Source of the DNA: DASRZM01 sp035686365
Lineage (GTDB): Bacteria > Pseudomonadota > Gammaproteobacteria > Xanthomonadales > Xanthomonadaceae
Direction: 5' to 3'
NCBI GenBank assembly: GCA_035686365.1
Contig: DASRZM010000003.1
Span: 1 to 34,432, forward strand
DNA length: 34,432 nt
Shown: one piece after another, positions 7,362 to 15,900 of the stretch
Position numbering within the stretch: position 1 is the stretch's first letter
Layout of the letters: each line of letters begins with the position of its first letter
Made by a program: the position numbers and the translations under genes
Notes under the pieces: generated by a model
Told to the model about the DNA's origin: nothing
Seen by the model: the letters and a program-made list of their open reading frames with translations, nothing else
Databases searched by the model: none

Positions 7362-10300
7362 CTAGCACGGCGTCGCGGAGACACCCTGCCCGGTCGATCG
7401 CGGTTCCGCAGCGGCGGCGGCCACCACGGCGGCCAGCTGTGCGGCGGTGACGGGCTTGCGCAGGAACCGGTCCATGCCCGCCGCACGGGCACGCGCGGGT
7501 GCATCGCCGGCCGGGCTGGCGGTGATCGCCACCAGGGCCATCCCGGGCGCACGGGCACTGAGCAGCGGCGCCAGGGCCAGGCCATCGATGCCGGGCAGAT
7601 CCAGATCCACCAGCGCGACATCGAAAGCCTGCGCCTGGATCAGCGACAGCGCGGCCAGCCCGTGCGGCACCGCCCGGGCGTGGTGCCCACCGTGCTCGAG
7701 CAACGCGCACAAGGTCGTGCGCACCTGGGCATCGTCGTCGATCACCAGCACCTGGACGCCGGCCTGCGCGTCCTCCGGCAACGGCACGACGGGCGCCATC
7801 GGCGCGGCTGGGGTCGGCGGCAACGGCAGCACGACGGTGACGCGGCTGCCCACGCCCGGGGTGCTCTCCAGGGAGATGGCGCCGCCCATGAGCTGCGCCA
7901 GCTCGCGGCAGATCGACAGGCCCAGGCCGCTGCCCTGCGCACGGGTCGCCACCGGCGTGGCATCAGCCTGCACGAACGGCTCGAACAGGTGCCGGCACTG
8001 CGCCGGCTCCAGGCCGGGGCCGGTGTCGGTCACCGCCAGGCGCACCCGATCGCCCGTCCCGGCCCGGACCTCGACCCCGACCTCGCCGCGGTCGGTGAAC
8101 TTCAGCGCGTTGCCGACCAGGTTCAGCAGGATCTGCCTGACGCGTGTCGCATCACCGAGCACGTGGCGTGGCGCCTGCGGATCGATGCACTGGCGCAACT
8201 GCAGCCCTGCGCGCTGCGCCAGTGGTGCCTGCAGCTCGACGACTTCGGCGACGAGGCCATGAAGGTCGAACGGTGCCGGCTCCAGGCGCAGCTGGCCGGC
8301 CTCGATGCGCGCCAGGTCCAGTGCTTCGTCCACGACCCGGTGCATCAGCCGGCCCGATCGTTCGATCGCCTTCACGTAGCCGCGTTCGCGCGGCGGCAGC
8401 GGCGCAGCCAGCAGCAGCTCGCTCATCCCCAGCAGGCCGGTCAGCGGTGTGCGGACCTCGTGGCCCATGGTCGCAAGGAACCGGGTCTTGGCCGCCGAGG
8501 CCTGCTCGGCCAGCACCCGGCGCTGCTCGCCCAGCGCCCATGCGTGCGCCCGCGCCAGCCGCCGACGCCACACGGCAACGGCTGCCAGCGCGACGGCCAA
8601 GGCGAGCAGCGCATAGGCGGCCACTGCGGTGCCCGTGCGCCACCAGGGCGGCGACACCACGATGTGCCGGCGCAGCGGCCTGGGTGTCCAGCGTCCGTCC
8701 GCATCGGCCGCGACGATCTCCAGAAGGTGCCGGCCCGGTGGCAGGCGCGGATACACGCGCTCGCCGCGGGCCCCCACGTCGATCCAGTCCGCATCCACAC
8801 CGCGGATGCGGAAGCGATACCGGTGGGCGTGCGGGTCGGCGAAGGACAGCAGGCGGGCGGCGATGCGCAGTTCGCTTTCCTGTGGACCGAGCTGCCACAA
8901 GGCTTCGCCGTCGAGGCGCCGGCTCTCGCGGGTCCGGCGCACGCTCGCCGATTCGATCACCAGCCTGGAACCCGCCCCTGCCGCGTGCACCTGGGCAGGA
9001 TCGAACAGCACCACGCCCGCCGAAGTGCCGGCCACGACCCTGCCACTGCGTGTGAGCAGCGCCGGCCGGTTGCTGAACTCGCCATTGGGCAGTCCATCGC
9101 GGGGTCCGAATACGCGGACCTCGCCGCTGCCGGGGTTCACGCGCACCAGCCCCCGCATGGTGGTCAGCCAGATCTGGCCCGCCCGGTCCAGCATCAGCGC
9201 GCCGGCGGCCGTTGCCGGCACCCCGTCGCCGGTGTCGAAACGGTCGACGACTCGCCAGCGCGCGCCCTCGCGCTGCCAGGCCTCCAGCGCATCCAGGCGC
9301 TGCAGCCAGATGCGCTCGGCCGACGCGAAGGCGAATGCGTAGATGCGCCCGCGCGGCAGGCCCGGTGGCGATACGAAGTTCCCACTGCCCGGGTCGCGGT
9401 ACTGCAGGCCGGCCGCGCCGGCGATCCACATGCGGCCGTCGGGTGCGCGCGCGAGCTGCTCGAGCTCGGTGCTGGCGGGCGCGCCCGGATCGCCCGGCCC
9501 CAGCGTCTGCAGCACGCGTCCGCTGCGATCACGGTGCTGCAGGCCGGCGCCGGGTACCGACAGCCACAGGCCGCCATCGCCATCGGCGAGCAGCAGGTCG
9601 ACCTGCCCGGGCGGCGCCGGATCGGTCGGGTGATCCGCACCCCAGTTGCGCAACGCGCCGTCGCCTTCCAGGTGCATCAGACCGCGCTGGTGCCCGACCC
9701 AGGCGCCGCCGGCGCCGTCGTCGAGCACCGACCACAGGATCTGCTCGGGCAGGCGTGCGGCCGCAACCACGCGGACCACGCGGCCGTCGCGCGGGTCGAG
9801 CCGGTCGATGCCGCCCGCGCTGCCCACCAGCCAGATGCGGCCGTCGTCGGCTTCGTCGGCGCCGCGCACCGCGTTGGTGCTCGGCGTGGCGGCATCGTCG
9901 CGCCGGTGCGGCAGCACGGTGAAGTTGCGCCAGTTGGCCGGCAGCCGCGTCAGGCCGGCGCCCAGGGCCGAAAACCACAACCCGCCTTCGTGGTCCTCGA
10001 GCGCATCGAACACCGACGTGCGTGCGACCGCGTGCTCGCGCCAGGGCGAGGCAGCGGCCGGTGTGATGCGACCCCGGTCGACCCGGTCCAGGCCGGTGTT
10101 GGTCCCCAGCCACAGGGCGCCATGCCGGTCGCGCAGCAGTGCCTTGACCGAGGTGTCGCTGAGCCTGTGGCGCCACGGCGCCGGAGCGATCAATCCGTCC
10201 GCCGCGATGCGGTCCAGGCCGCCATCGGTCCCCACCCACACGGCGCCGTCGCGATCGCGGTACAGCGACAGCACCAGATTGCCGCTGAGGCCGCCGGATG

Positions 10301-10919
10301 CGTCCGCGACCTGCTCGATCCCGTCCGGTCCCAGCCGGTCCAGGCCGGCGGCGGTTCCGATCCACACCCGGCCGTCCTGTGCTGCAAGCAGCGAGATCAC
10401 CGTGTCGGCCGCCGGCGGTGCGTCGGCGCGCCGCACACGGCTGGCACGGCCGCTGTCCGGATCCAGCGAATGCACGCCGGTGCCGTAGCCCCCGAACCAG
10501 ATGACGCCATCGGGCGTGGAGTCGATCGCCCACACATCGATCGTGCCCAGCTCCCCGGCATCGCCGGCAAACCCGGTGTAGCGACCATTGCGTGGGTCCA
10601 GGTAACCGATGCCGGCACCTTCGATGCCCAGCCACACGCGGTCGTGCGCGTCCACGTGCAGCGCCTGGACGACATTGCCCGGGACGCCGCGACGGTCGCG
10701 CGGATCGTACCGGTACACCTCGAAGCCGACGCCGTCGTAGCGTGCCAGCCCGTCGGCCGTGGCCACCCACAGGTAACCGGCGCTGTCCTGCGCCAGCGCG
10801 TAGACGTGGACGCTGGGCAGGCCCTCGCCGGGACCCAGCGTCTGGAACTGCGGAGTTTCCGGCAACGCCTGCACGGCGCCGGCCACCAGGCCCAGCACGA
10901 CGGCCCAGGCTCTCTTCAT
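7362..10919 (-). CDS. Hybrid sensor histidine kinase with Reg_prop beta-propeller
   Basis: 1185 aa from the ATG at 10919 (MKRAWAVVLGLVAG, a signal peptide; the frame continues upstream but without coding character; a GGGGA ribosome site precedes this ATG). The periplasmic part has at least twelve Reg_prop repeats of the DGxxWxGTxxGLxRxD type (about 40-650). A Y_Y_Y-like domain follows (about 680-745), then one membrane helix (about 757-780). The cytoplasmic part has a HisKA domain with HEVRTPL (H near 820) and an HATPase with N box LLNLVGNALKF, DTGPGL and GSGLGLSIC. It ends in a receiver domain with VIDDDAQV, phospho-acceptor DLDLPGIDG (D near 1105) and FLRKPV. All catalytic residues are present. 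Such kinases often sense polymers or sugars; no output regulator is next to it. Confidence 0.93.
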   Translation of the reverse strand: MKRAWAVVLGLVAGAVQALPETPQFQTLGPGEGLPSVHVYALAQDSAGYLWVATADGLARYDGVGFEVYRYDPRDRRGVPGNVVQALHVDAHDRVWLGIEGAGIGYLDPRNGRYTGFAGDAGELGTIDVWAIDSTPDGVIWFGGYGTGVHSLDPDSGRASRVRRADAPPAADTVISLLAAQDGRVWIGTAAGLDRLGPDGIEQVADASGGLSGNLVLSLYRDRDGAVWVGTDGGLDRIAADGLIAPAPWRHRLSDTSVKALLRDRHGALWLGTNTGLDRVDRGRITPAAASPWREHAVARTSVFDALEDHEGGLWFSALGAGLTRLPANWRNFTVLPHRRDDAATPSTNAVRGADEADDGRIWLVGSAGGIDRLDPRDGRVVRVVAAARLPEQILWSVLDDGAGGAWVGHQRGLMHLEGDGALRNWGADHPTDPAPPGQVDLLLADGDGGLWLSVPGAGLQHRDRSGRVLQTLGPGDPGAPASTELEQLARAPDGRMWIAGAAGLQYRDPGSGNFVSPPGLPRGRIYAFAFASAERIWLQRLDALEAWQREGARWRVVDRFDTGDGVPATAAGALMLDRAGQIWLTTMRGLVRVNPGSGEVRVFGPRDGLPNGEFSNRPALLTRSGRVVAGTSAGVVLFDPAQVHAAGAGSRLVIESASVRRTRESRRLDGEALWQLGPQESELRIAARLLSFADPHAHRYRFRIRGVDADWIDVGARGERVYPRLPPGRHLLEIVAADADGRWTPRPLRRHIVVSPPWWRTGTAVAAYALLALAVALAAVAVWRRRLARAHAWALGEQRRVLAEQASAAKTRFLATMGHEVRTPLTGLLGMSELLLAAPLPPRERGYVKAIERSGRLMHRVVDEALDLARIEAGQLRLEPAPFDLHGLVAEVVELQAPLAQRAGLQLRQCIDPQAPRHVLGDATRVRQILLNLVGNALKFTDRGEVGVEVRAGTGDRVRLAVTDTGPGLEPAQCRHLFEPFVQADATPVATRAQGSGLGLSICRELAQLMGGAISLESTPGVGSRVTVVLPLPPTPAAPMAPVVPLPEDAQAGVQVLVIDDDAQVRTTLCALLEHGGHHARAVPHGLAALSLIQAQAFDVALVDLDLPGIDGLALAPLLSARAPGMALVAITASPAGDAPARARAAGMDRFLRKPVTAAQLAAVVAAAAAEPRSTGQGVSATPC

Positions 10920-11086
10920 GACGATCCCCGAAACAGCGGCCCTCGGCCGCTTCCCCATGCCGCGGCTCCCCGGCCGCGACGCACACGATGCTGGCAAGCC
11001 CCTGCCGCCAATGCAAGCCCGGGGCGATGCGGCGGCTGGCGATCGCACCGACAGCTCCCGTTTGGCCGGCGCCGGTGGGCAGCGCC

Positions 11087-11092
11087 TACAAT
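11087..11092 (+). promoter_or_regulatory. Putative -10 element of the GTPase operon
   Basis: TACAAT lies 27 bases before the first start codon of the GTPase-b561-YceI-GTPase operon. A possible -35 is TTGGCC at 11062-11067, with a long 19-base spacer. The same TACAAT hexamer precedes prfC in this window. Confidence 0.45.
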
Positions 11093-11119
11093 CGGGACAC
11101 TGTGCAACGGAGGGCGCAC

Positions 11120-12616
11120 TTGAGGCGAACCAGCCAACCCGCACGCTGGCTGCTGGCCACTGTGGTGCTGATCGTGGCCGTGGCGCTGGTGTGGATCCTG
11201 TTCACCGCGGCCGATGCGGCGCTCGCGTTCTGGCAGCGCACCGAGGCGTTGCCGGCCGTACTGCGCTGGGGCCTGATCGCGGGGATCGCCGCAGTGGGCC
11301 TCGGCGGTGCCTGGCTGGCGCTACGCATCGCGCTGCCCGGCAAGCTGCGCGCCCCGAAGGCGGCACCGCTGGACCGCGATGCGCTGGAACGGCGCAGCGA
11401 TGCCATCGGTCCGGCGGCCGGGCGCGCCCGCGCCGAACTCGAAGAACTGGACCGCCGCCGCGCCGCCGGAGAGCTTTATGTGGCGCTGTTCGGCGAAATT
11501 TCCACCGGCAAGAGCAGTCTGATCCGCGCGCTGCTGCCCGGTACCGCCGCACAGGTGGGCGTGGCCGGCGGCACCACGCGGGCGGTCGCCCATTACCGCG
11601 GCGAATTCGAACGGAGGCCGCTGGTGCTGGCCGACGTGCCCGGCAGCAACGAATCCGGCGGCCAGGCGCTCTCGCGCGAGGCGCGCGCCGAAGCCGGCCG
11701 CGCGCATGCGCTGGTGTTCGTCGCCGACGGCGAGCCGACCCGTTCCCAGGACGCCGAACTGCGCGCGATCTCGGCCTTCGGCAAGCCGTTGGCGCTGGCG
11801 CTGAACAAGATCGATCGTTACAGCCAGGACGAGCTGGACGAACTGCTGGCCGCGCTGCGCGCGCGCTACGGGCAGGCCGGTGCGACCGTCCTGCCGGTGC
11901 GGGCCGGCGGCACGACCCAGGTGCGCGTGCGCGGGGGCGATGGCGACGAAGGCATCCTGGCGCGCACCATGCACACCGAAGTGACGCCGCTGCGCGAGTG
12001 GCTGTCGCGACTGGCGCGCGGCGGCGCCGCGGAACTGGAGCCCGCGCGCGAGTCTGCAGTGCTGGCCGCGGTCGAGGGCGAACTCGCGCACGCCGAGCGC
12101 GCACTGGCCGGACAGCGCAGCGAACAGGCCGTGCGCCGCTACACGCGGCGCGCCATCCTCGGCGCACTGGCGGCGATCGCGCCGGGCACCGATCTGGTGA
12201 TCCAGGGCGCGCTGGCGGCCGCTCTGACCCGCGAGCTCGCGGCGATCCACGGACTGAAGGTGCGCGACGTCGACATCGACGCCTTCCTCGCGCGCGCCGG
12301 CGGCACCGTGCGCACGACCACCTCGGTCACGCTGGCGATCGCTGGCAACGCGCTCAAGGCCTTCCCGGGCCTGGGCACGCTCGGCGGAGGGCTGGTCCAT
12401 GCGGTCGCCTACGGGCTGATCTTCGACAGCCTCGGCCGCGCGCTGGCCTCCACTTTTGCCGAAACCGGCGCGCTGGACCGCGAGGCGACGCTGGAGGCCT
12501 TTCGCGACCGGATGGCCGGACCCGCCGACGAGCGCCTGCGCGAGATCGCGCGGCTGGCCTGGGATGCCTGGCGCAAACGCAGCCAGGCGCCGGACAATGA
12601 GCCGGCGGCACGCTGA
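11120..12616 (+). CDS. Membrane-anchored Era-like GTPase (first GTPase of operon)
   Basis: 498 aa from TTG 11120, chosen because GGAGGG (11109-11114) is 5 bases upstream; GTG 11102 is the alternative. Two membrane helices come first (about 10-32 and 44-68). A linker leads to the G domain: G1 GEISTGKSSL (G125-K131-S132), G2-like GGTTRAV, G3 DVPGS (D172) and G4 NKID (N229-D232). The C-terminal third is hydrophobic: RRAILGALAAIAPGTDLVIQGALAAAL (about 343-370) and SVTLAIAGNALKAFPGLGTLGG onward (about 403-450), as in DUF697-type GTPases that insert in or bind the inner membrane. In G3 the usual P-G is present but the next residue is Ser. It opens a four-gene operon. Its process is unknown; membrane remodelling or stress is only a guess by family. 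Confidence 0.87.
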   Translation: MRRTSQPARWLLATVVLIVAVALVWILFTAADAALAFWQRTEALPAVLRWGLIAGIAAVGLGGAWLALRIALPGKLRAPKAAPLDRDALERRSDAIGPAAGRARAELEELDRRRAAGELYVALFGEISTGKSSLIRALLPGTAAQVGVAGGTTRAVAHYRGEFERRPLVLADVPGSNESGGQALSREARAEAGRAHALVFVADGEPTRSQDAELRAISAFGKPLALALNKIDRYSQDELDELLAALRARYGQAGATVLPVRAGGTTQVRVRGGDGDEGILARTMHTEVTPLREWLSRLARGGAAELEPARESAVLAAVEGELAHAERALAGQRSEQAVRRYTRRAILGALAAIAPGTDLVIQGALAAALTRELAAIHGLKVRDVDIDAFLARAGGTVRTTTSVTLAIAGNALKAFPGLGTLGGGLVHAVAYGLIFDSLGRALASTFAETGALDREATLEAFRDRMAGPADERLREIARLAWDAWRKRSQAPDNEPAAR

Positions 12617-12634
12617 CACGACCGGAGCGCTGCG

Positions 12635-13204
12635 ATGTCACTGACCCATTCGCCAACGAGCTGGGGCTCGGTCACGATCGCCCTGCACTGGCTGATCGTG
12701 GTGCTGGTGCTGGTCATGGCGCTGGTGGGCCTGACCATGGACGAAATGCCCAACTCTCCGACCAAGGTGCGGGTGTACGCGCTGCACAAGTCCACCGGGC
12801 TGACCATCCTCGCCCTGATGCTGCTGCGGCTGGGCTGGCGCCTGTACGCCGGGCGGCCCGAGCACGTGCCGACCATGCCCACCTGGCAAGTGCGTGCGGC
12901 CGAGGCCACCCACTGGCTGCTGTACGCGCTGCTGCTCGCGATGCCGATTTCCGGTTGGATCTACCACTCGGCAAGCAACTTCCCGCTGCGCTGGTACGGG
13001 CTGTTCCGGGTACCGGACCTGACCGGGCCCGATCCGCAGGTCAAGGCGCTGGCCCACGACGCCCACGAATGGATCTTCATCGCCATCTGCATCGTGGTTC
13101 TGGCGCATGCCGGCGCCGCACTGTGGCACCACTTCCGGGCCGGCGACGCCACTCTGGTACGCATGCTGCCGCGCTTCGCACGGCCGCCGGAGCCGCGCGC
13201 ATGA
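12635..13204 (+). CDS. Cytochrome b561 (YceJ/CybB-like)
   Basis: 189 aa integral membrane protein with four helices: HWLIVVLVLVMALVGLTM (about 18-35), LHKSTGLTILALMLLRLGW (about 50-68), THWLLYALLLAMPISGWIY (about 92-110) and HEWIFIAICIVVLAHAGAAL. Conserved histidines H18, H51, H93 and those in the HEWIF/LAHAG/LWHHF region are in place for two b-type haems, so it should pass electrons across the inner membrane from quinol. The gene lies 18 bases after the GTPase stop, and its stop overlaps the YceI gene by ATGA. In E. coli the homologous pair yceJ-yceI is also an operon. Confidence 0.92.
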   Translation: MSLTHSPTSWGSVTIALHWLIVVLVLVMALVGLTMDEMPNSPTKVRVYALHKSTGLTILALMLLRLGWRLYAGRPEHVPTMPTWQVRAAEATHWLLYALLLAMPISGWIYHSASNFPLRWYGLFRVPDLTGPDPQVKALAHDAHEWIFIAICIVVLAHAGAALWHHFRAGDATLVRMLPRFARPPEPRA

Positions 13205-13758
13205 GCATCGTACCGTGGCTGCTGGCGCTGGCCGCTGTACCGGCATACGGGCATTCGTGGGAGGCCACGGAGGCGTCCGAGCTGCGCTTCGCCGGCGTCG
13301 GCGACGGTGAGCGCTTCGAGGGCCGGTTCGCCGAGTTCTCCGCGCGCATCGACTTCGATCCGGGCGATCCGGCCGCGTGCCGGTTCGAGGTGGAGGTGCA
13401 GCTGCGCTCCGCCGACACGCGCAATGCCGAGCGCGACGAAGCCCTGATGGGCGAGGAATTTTTCGCCGCCCAGGCGCACCCGCTCGCGCGCTGGCAGGCA
13501 CAGCGCTGCCGGTGCGCAGGACAGGACGGTTTCGTCGCCGAGGGCACGCTCCAGCTCAAGGGGCACAGCGCGCCGGTCGAGCTGAGGTTCCAGTGGACCG
13601 ACGCGCAGGGCCGGCCCACGCTCGAGGGCCGCGCCCGGCTCGACCGCATGGAGTTCGCCGTCGGCACCGGCGACTGGAACGACCCGGACCTGATCGCGCA
13701 CGAGGTCGAGGTGCGCACGCGGCTGACCCTGCGCCCGGCGGAATCGCGCGAGCCGTGA
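13201..13758 (+). CDS. YceI-family exported protein
   Basis: 185 aa. It has a signal peptide (MSIVPWLLALAAVPAYGHS) followed by the YceI lipocalin-like barrel. Visible family features are FEGRFAEFSARIDFDP, VEVQLRSADTRNAERDEALMGEEFFAA, GTLQLKGHSAPVELRF and RARLDRMEFAVGTGDWND. YceI proteins bind isoprenoids such as ubiquinone-like lipids in the periplasm, which fits the neighbouring b561 quinol oxidase-like partner. The gene overlaps its upstream neighbour by ATGA and its downstream GTPase by GTGA, so all are translationally coupled. The internal segment CRFEVE...AQRCRC carries three Cys, unusual in the family but not diagnostic. Confidence 0.92.
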   Translation: MSIVPWLLALAAVPAYGHSWEATEASELRFAGVGDGERFEGRFAEFSARIDFDPGDPAACRFEVEVQLRSADTRNAERDEALMGEEFFAAQAHPLARWQAQRCRCAGQDGFVAEGTLQLKGHSAPVELRFQWTDAQGRPTLEGRARLDRMEFAVGTGDWNDPDLIAHEVEVRTRLTLRPAESREP

Positions 13759-15110
13759 GTGTGCTCGATCGACTGCGCGCACTGCTGCGCCGGGACCAGC
13801 GCACCGCCGCCGAACCCGGCGCCGCAGGCGGCGACCGCCACCTGGCGCGCGCCGCGACCAGCCTGCGCGGCCTGCTGGAGGACCCGTCGATCCCGCCCGA
13901 GGTGCGAGAGTCGCTGGCGGCCGATTACGCGCAGATCCGCGGCATGCTCGAGAAGATCGAACACGGCGACCTGCACATCGCCGTGTTCGGCCGGGTCAGC
14001 GTCGGCAAGTCGGCCCTGCTGAACGCGCTGCTGGGCAAGCAGGCGTTCGAGGTCGGCGTGCTGCACGGCACCACGCGCCACAGCGAGCTGCGGCGCTGGC
14101 AGGTGGTGGCCGACACCGGCGTGCACCTGATCGACACCCCCGGCATCGACGAGCTCTCCGGCGAGCAGCGCGAGAAGCTCGCCTTCGAGGTCGCCGACCG
14201 CGCCGACCTGATCCTGTTCGTGGTCGATGCCGACATGACCGAGACCGAGGTCGCGGCGCTGGGAACCATTGCCGCGACCCAGCGTCCGATCCTGCTGGTG
14301 CTGAACAAGGCCGACCGCTACACGGACGAGGAACGCACCGAGCTGCTCGCGCGCCTGGCCGCGCACGCGCACGGCGTGATCCGCCCGGACAACATCGTCG
14401 CGGCGATGGCGCGGCCGGCGCCCGAGCGCGTGGTGACGATCGGGCACGACGGCAGCGAGCGCGAATCCGAGCGCGTGCGCGACCCCGATGTCGACGCCCT
14501 GCGCCGCCGCATCTACGCGATCTGCGAGGCCGAGGGCAAGACGCTGGCGGCCCTCAACGCGGCCCTGTTCGCCGGCCGCCTGGCCGACGCCGTCGGCGAG
14601 CGCCTGACCTCGCTGCGTCGAGACCTGGCCGAACGCATCACCCGCACCTACTGCCTGGCCAAGGGCGTGGCGGTCGCGCTCAATCCGGTCCCGGTCGCCG
14701 ACCTGCTGGCCGCGGCGGCACTGGACGTGGCGCTGGTGGTGCACCTGTCGCGCGTGTACGGACTGCCGATGTCGCGCGCCGAGGCCGGCAAGCTGCTGGC
14801 GACGATTGTGGCGCAGCTCGCTGCGCTGATGGGCGCGATCTGGGGCGTGCACCTGGTGGCCTCGGCGCTCAAGGCCGGCAGCGCGGGACTGTCGACGCTG
14901 GTCACCGCCGGCGCGCAGGGGGCGCTGGCCTGGTACGCAACCTACCTGGTCGGCCGCGCCGCCGAGCGCTACCTGGCCGGCGGCAAGAGCTGGGGCGAGG
15001 CCGGACCCAAGCGCGTGGTGCGCGAGATCGTCGACTCGCTGGACCGCGAATCGATCCTGCGCGAGGCGCGTTCGGAAATCCTCGCCCGGCTGCGCCGCGA
15101 CGCCGCCTGA
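13755..15110 (+). CDS. DUF697-type Era-like GTPase (second GTPase of operon)
   Basis: 451 aa from GTG 13755, whose GTGA overlap with the YceI stop supports this start (GTG 13761 is also possible). There is no N-terminal membrane helix, unlike the first GTPase. The G domain is complete: G1 GRVSVGKSAL (G79-K85-S86), G2 GTTRHSE, G3 DTPGIDE (D127) and G4 NKAD (N184-D187). The C-terminal half matches DUF697: NPVPVADLLAAAALDVALVVHLSRVYGL, then a hydrophobic LATIVAQLAALMGAIWGVHLVAS and an amphipathic tail. Two unlike GTPases around a b561/YceI pair suggest one envelope process driven or gated by GTP hydrolysis. That is inference; the family assignment is firm. Confidence 0.89.
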   Translation: MSVLDRLRALLRRDQRTAAEPGAAGGDRHLARAATSLRGLLEDPSIPPEVRESLAADYAQIRGMLEKIEHGDLHIAVFGRVSVGKSALLNALLGKQAFEVGVLHGTTRHSELRRWQVVADTGVHLIDTPGIDELSGEQREKLAFEVADRADLILFVVDADMTETEVAALGTIAATQRPILLVLNKADRYTDEERTELLARLAAHAHGVIRPDNIVAAMARPAPERVVTIGHDGSERESERVRDPDVDALRRRIYAICEAEGKTLAALNAALFAGRLADAVGERLTSLRRDLAERITRTYCLAKGVAVALNPVPVADLLAAAALDVALVVHLSRVYGLPMSRAEAGKLLATIVAQLAALMGAIWGVHLVASALKAGSAGLSTLVTAGAQGALAWYATYLVGRAAERYLAGGKSWGEAGPKRVVREIVDSLDRESILREARSEILARLRRDAA

Positions 15111-15250
15111 GCCGGCCCCCGATCACCCCGCGCACGCTCAGACGCGCGCTTCACCGTTCGTACTGAGGGTAACGAAGCGGAGTCGAAGCCAGCCCTGAGC
15201 TTGTTGAATGGGACGCCGTCCGAGCGGCAGATTCCACTTCGTAGGGGGGG

Positions 15251-15470
15251 CCGCGCGTCACCGCGCCGGGATCGCGCTCCGGCGCTGGTGCTCGCGCCCT
15301 CCGCGCTGCGCGCTCCGGGTCCGCGGCGGGCGGACGGGGTTTTCGACGCGACATCCTGTCGCGGCGAAAACGCGCGCACATCCCTGTGCGCGCCCCCTGC
15401 GGGGCCTGATCGTCCGCCCGCCGCCGCTGCGCAGGCGCTCTGCGCGCGATCCCGGCGCGGCGACACGCGG
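15251..15470. repeat. Nested inverted-repeat element
   Basis: The outer arms are 15251-15277 and 15444-15470 (27 bases, 2 mismatches, both containing CGCGCCGGGATCGCGC or its complement). An inner CGGCGGGCGGACG (about 15323-15335) pairs with CGTCCGCCCGCCG (about 15405-15424 region). The core has two strong hairpins. One is GTTTTCG + GCGACA / TGTCGC + CGAAAAC (15339-15371, loop TCC). The other is GCGCGCACA / TGTGCGCGC (15372-15393, loop TCCC). The whole 220 bases could fold into one branched structure. Confidence 0.78.
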
Positions 15471-15569
15471 CTCGGTTGCGTGACGGCTACCGGATCCTGC
15501 TCCCGTGGGATGCGGCTTCCGCCGCACCTACTGGGAAGGCGGATGTTCGCTGGGATTCGCTGCGCCCGG

Positions 15570-15750
15570 TCGCGGCCATGGGCCGCTCCCACATCGCTTC
15601 GATGTGCCCCGCCGTGACGGCGACCCGCTGTAGGAGCGGGCGTTGCCCGCGAATGGCGGAGCGCACCAGGGCGCCGGACCCCGATCGCGGGCTACGCCCG
15701 CTCCTACGAAACTCCGGCGAAGCGGCGTGGGAGCGGGCCCATGGCCACGA
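15570..15750. repeat. Cluster of four REP-like units in alternating orientation
   Basis: Units of about 23 bases with the pattern G-T-[AG]-G-GAGCGGGC, 3-5 bases, GCCCGCGA-type sequence. They are 15570-15592 (minus), 15630-15652 (plus, starts GTAGGAGCGGGCGTTGCCCG), 15685-15707 (minus, nearly identical to the previous) and 15727-15750 (plus, degenerate). The middle two form a head-to-head pair like the BIMEs of Pseudomonas and Stenotrophomonas. Confidence 0.84.
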
Positions 15751-15788
15751 TCGACGAAGCGGCAAGACCACAACCTGCCTCGACGCGA

Positions 15789-15900
15789 GTGCCGCGGTCC
15801 GGGATCGCTTGCCGGGGGCATACGCGCCATGGATGGCGCGTCTGAGCCTCCATGGACGGATTCACGGCGTCCCCCGGCAAGCGATACCGGATCGCGGCAC
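15789..15900. repeat. 30-bp inverted repeat with structured 52-base centre
   Basis: Arms 15789-15818 and 15871-15900 match at 28 of 30 positions (inner ends CGCTTGCCGGGGG / CCCCCGGCAAGCG). The centre contains GCGCCATGGATGGCGC, itself a hairpin, then CCTCCATGGACGGATTCACG. Sequences like CATGGACGNATTCACGGCG occur in dispersed intergenic repeats of several proteobacteria, so this is probably one copy of such a family. Confidence 0.78.

Noticed and set aside
7326..11123. 1265-codon open frame on the plus strand
   Set aside because: It is antisense to the sensor kinase, whose domain motifs are unmistakable. The plus-strand product is Arg/Gln/His/Pro-rich without motifs.
10920..11144. N-terminal extension of the sensor kinase
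   Set aside because: It lies ahead of a clear signal peptide start with a ribosome site and overlaps the divergent operon promoter.
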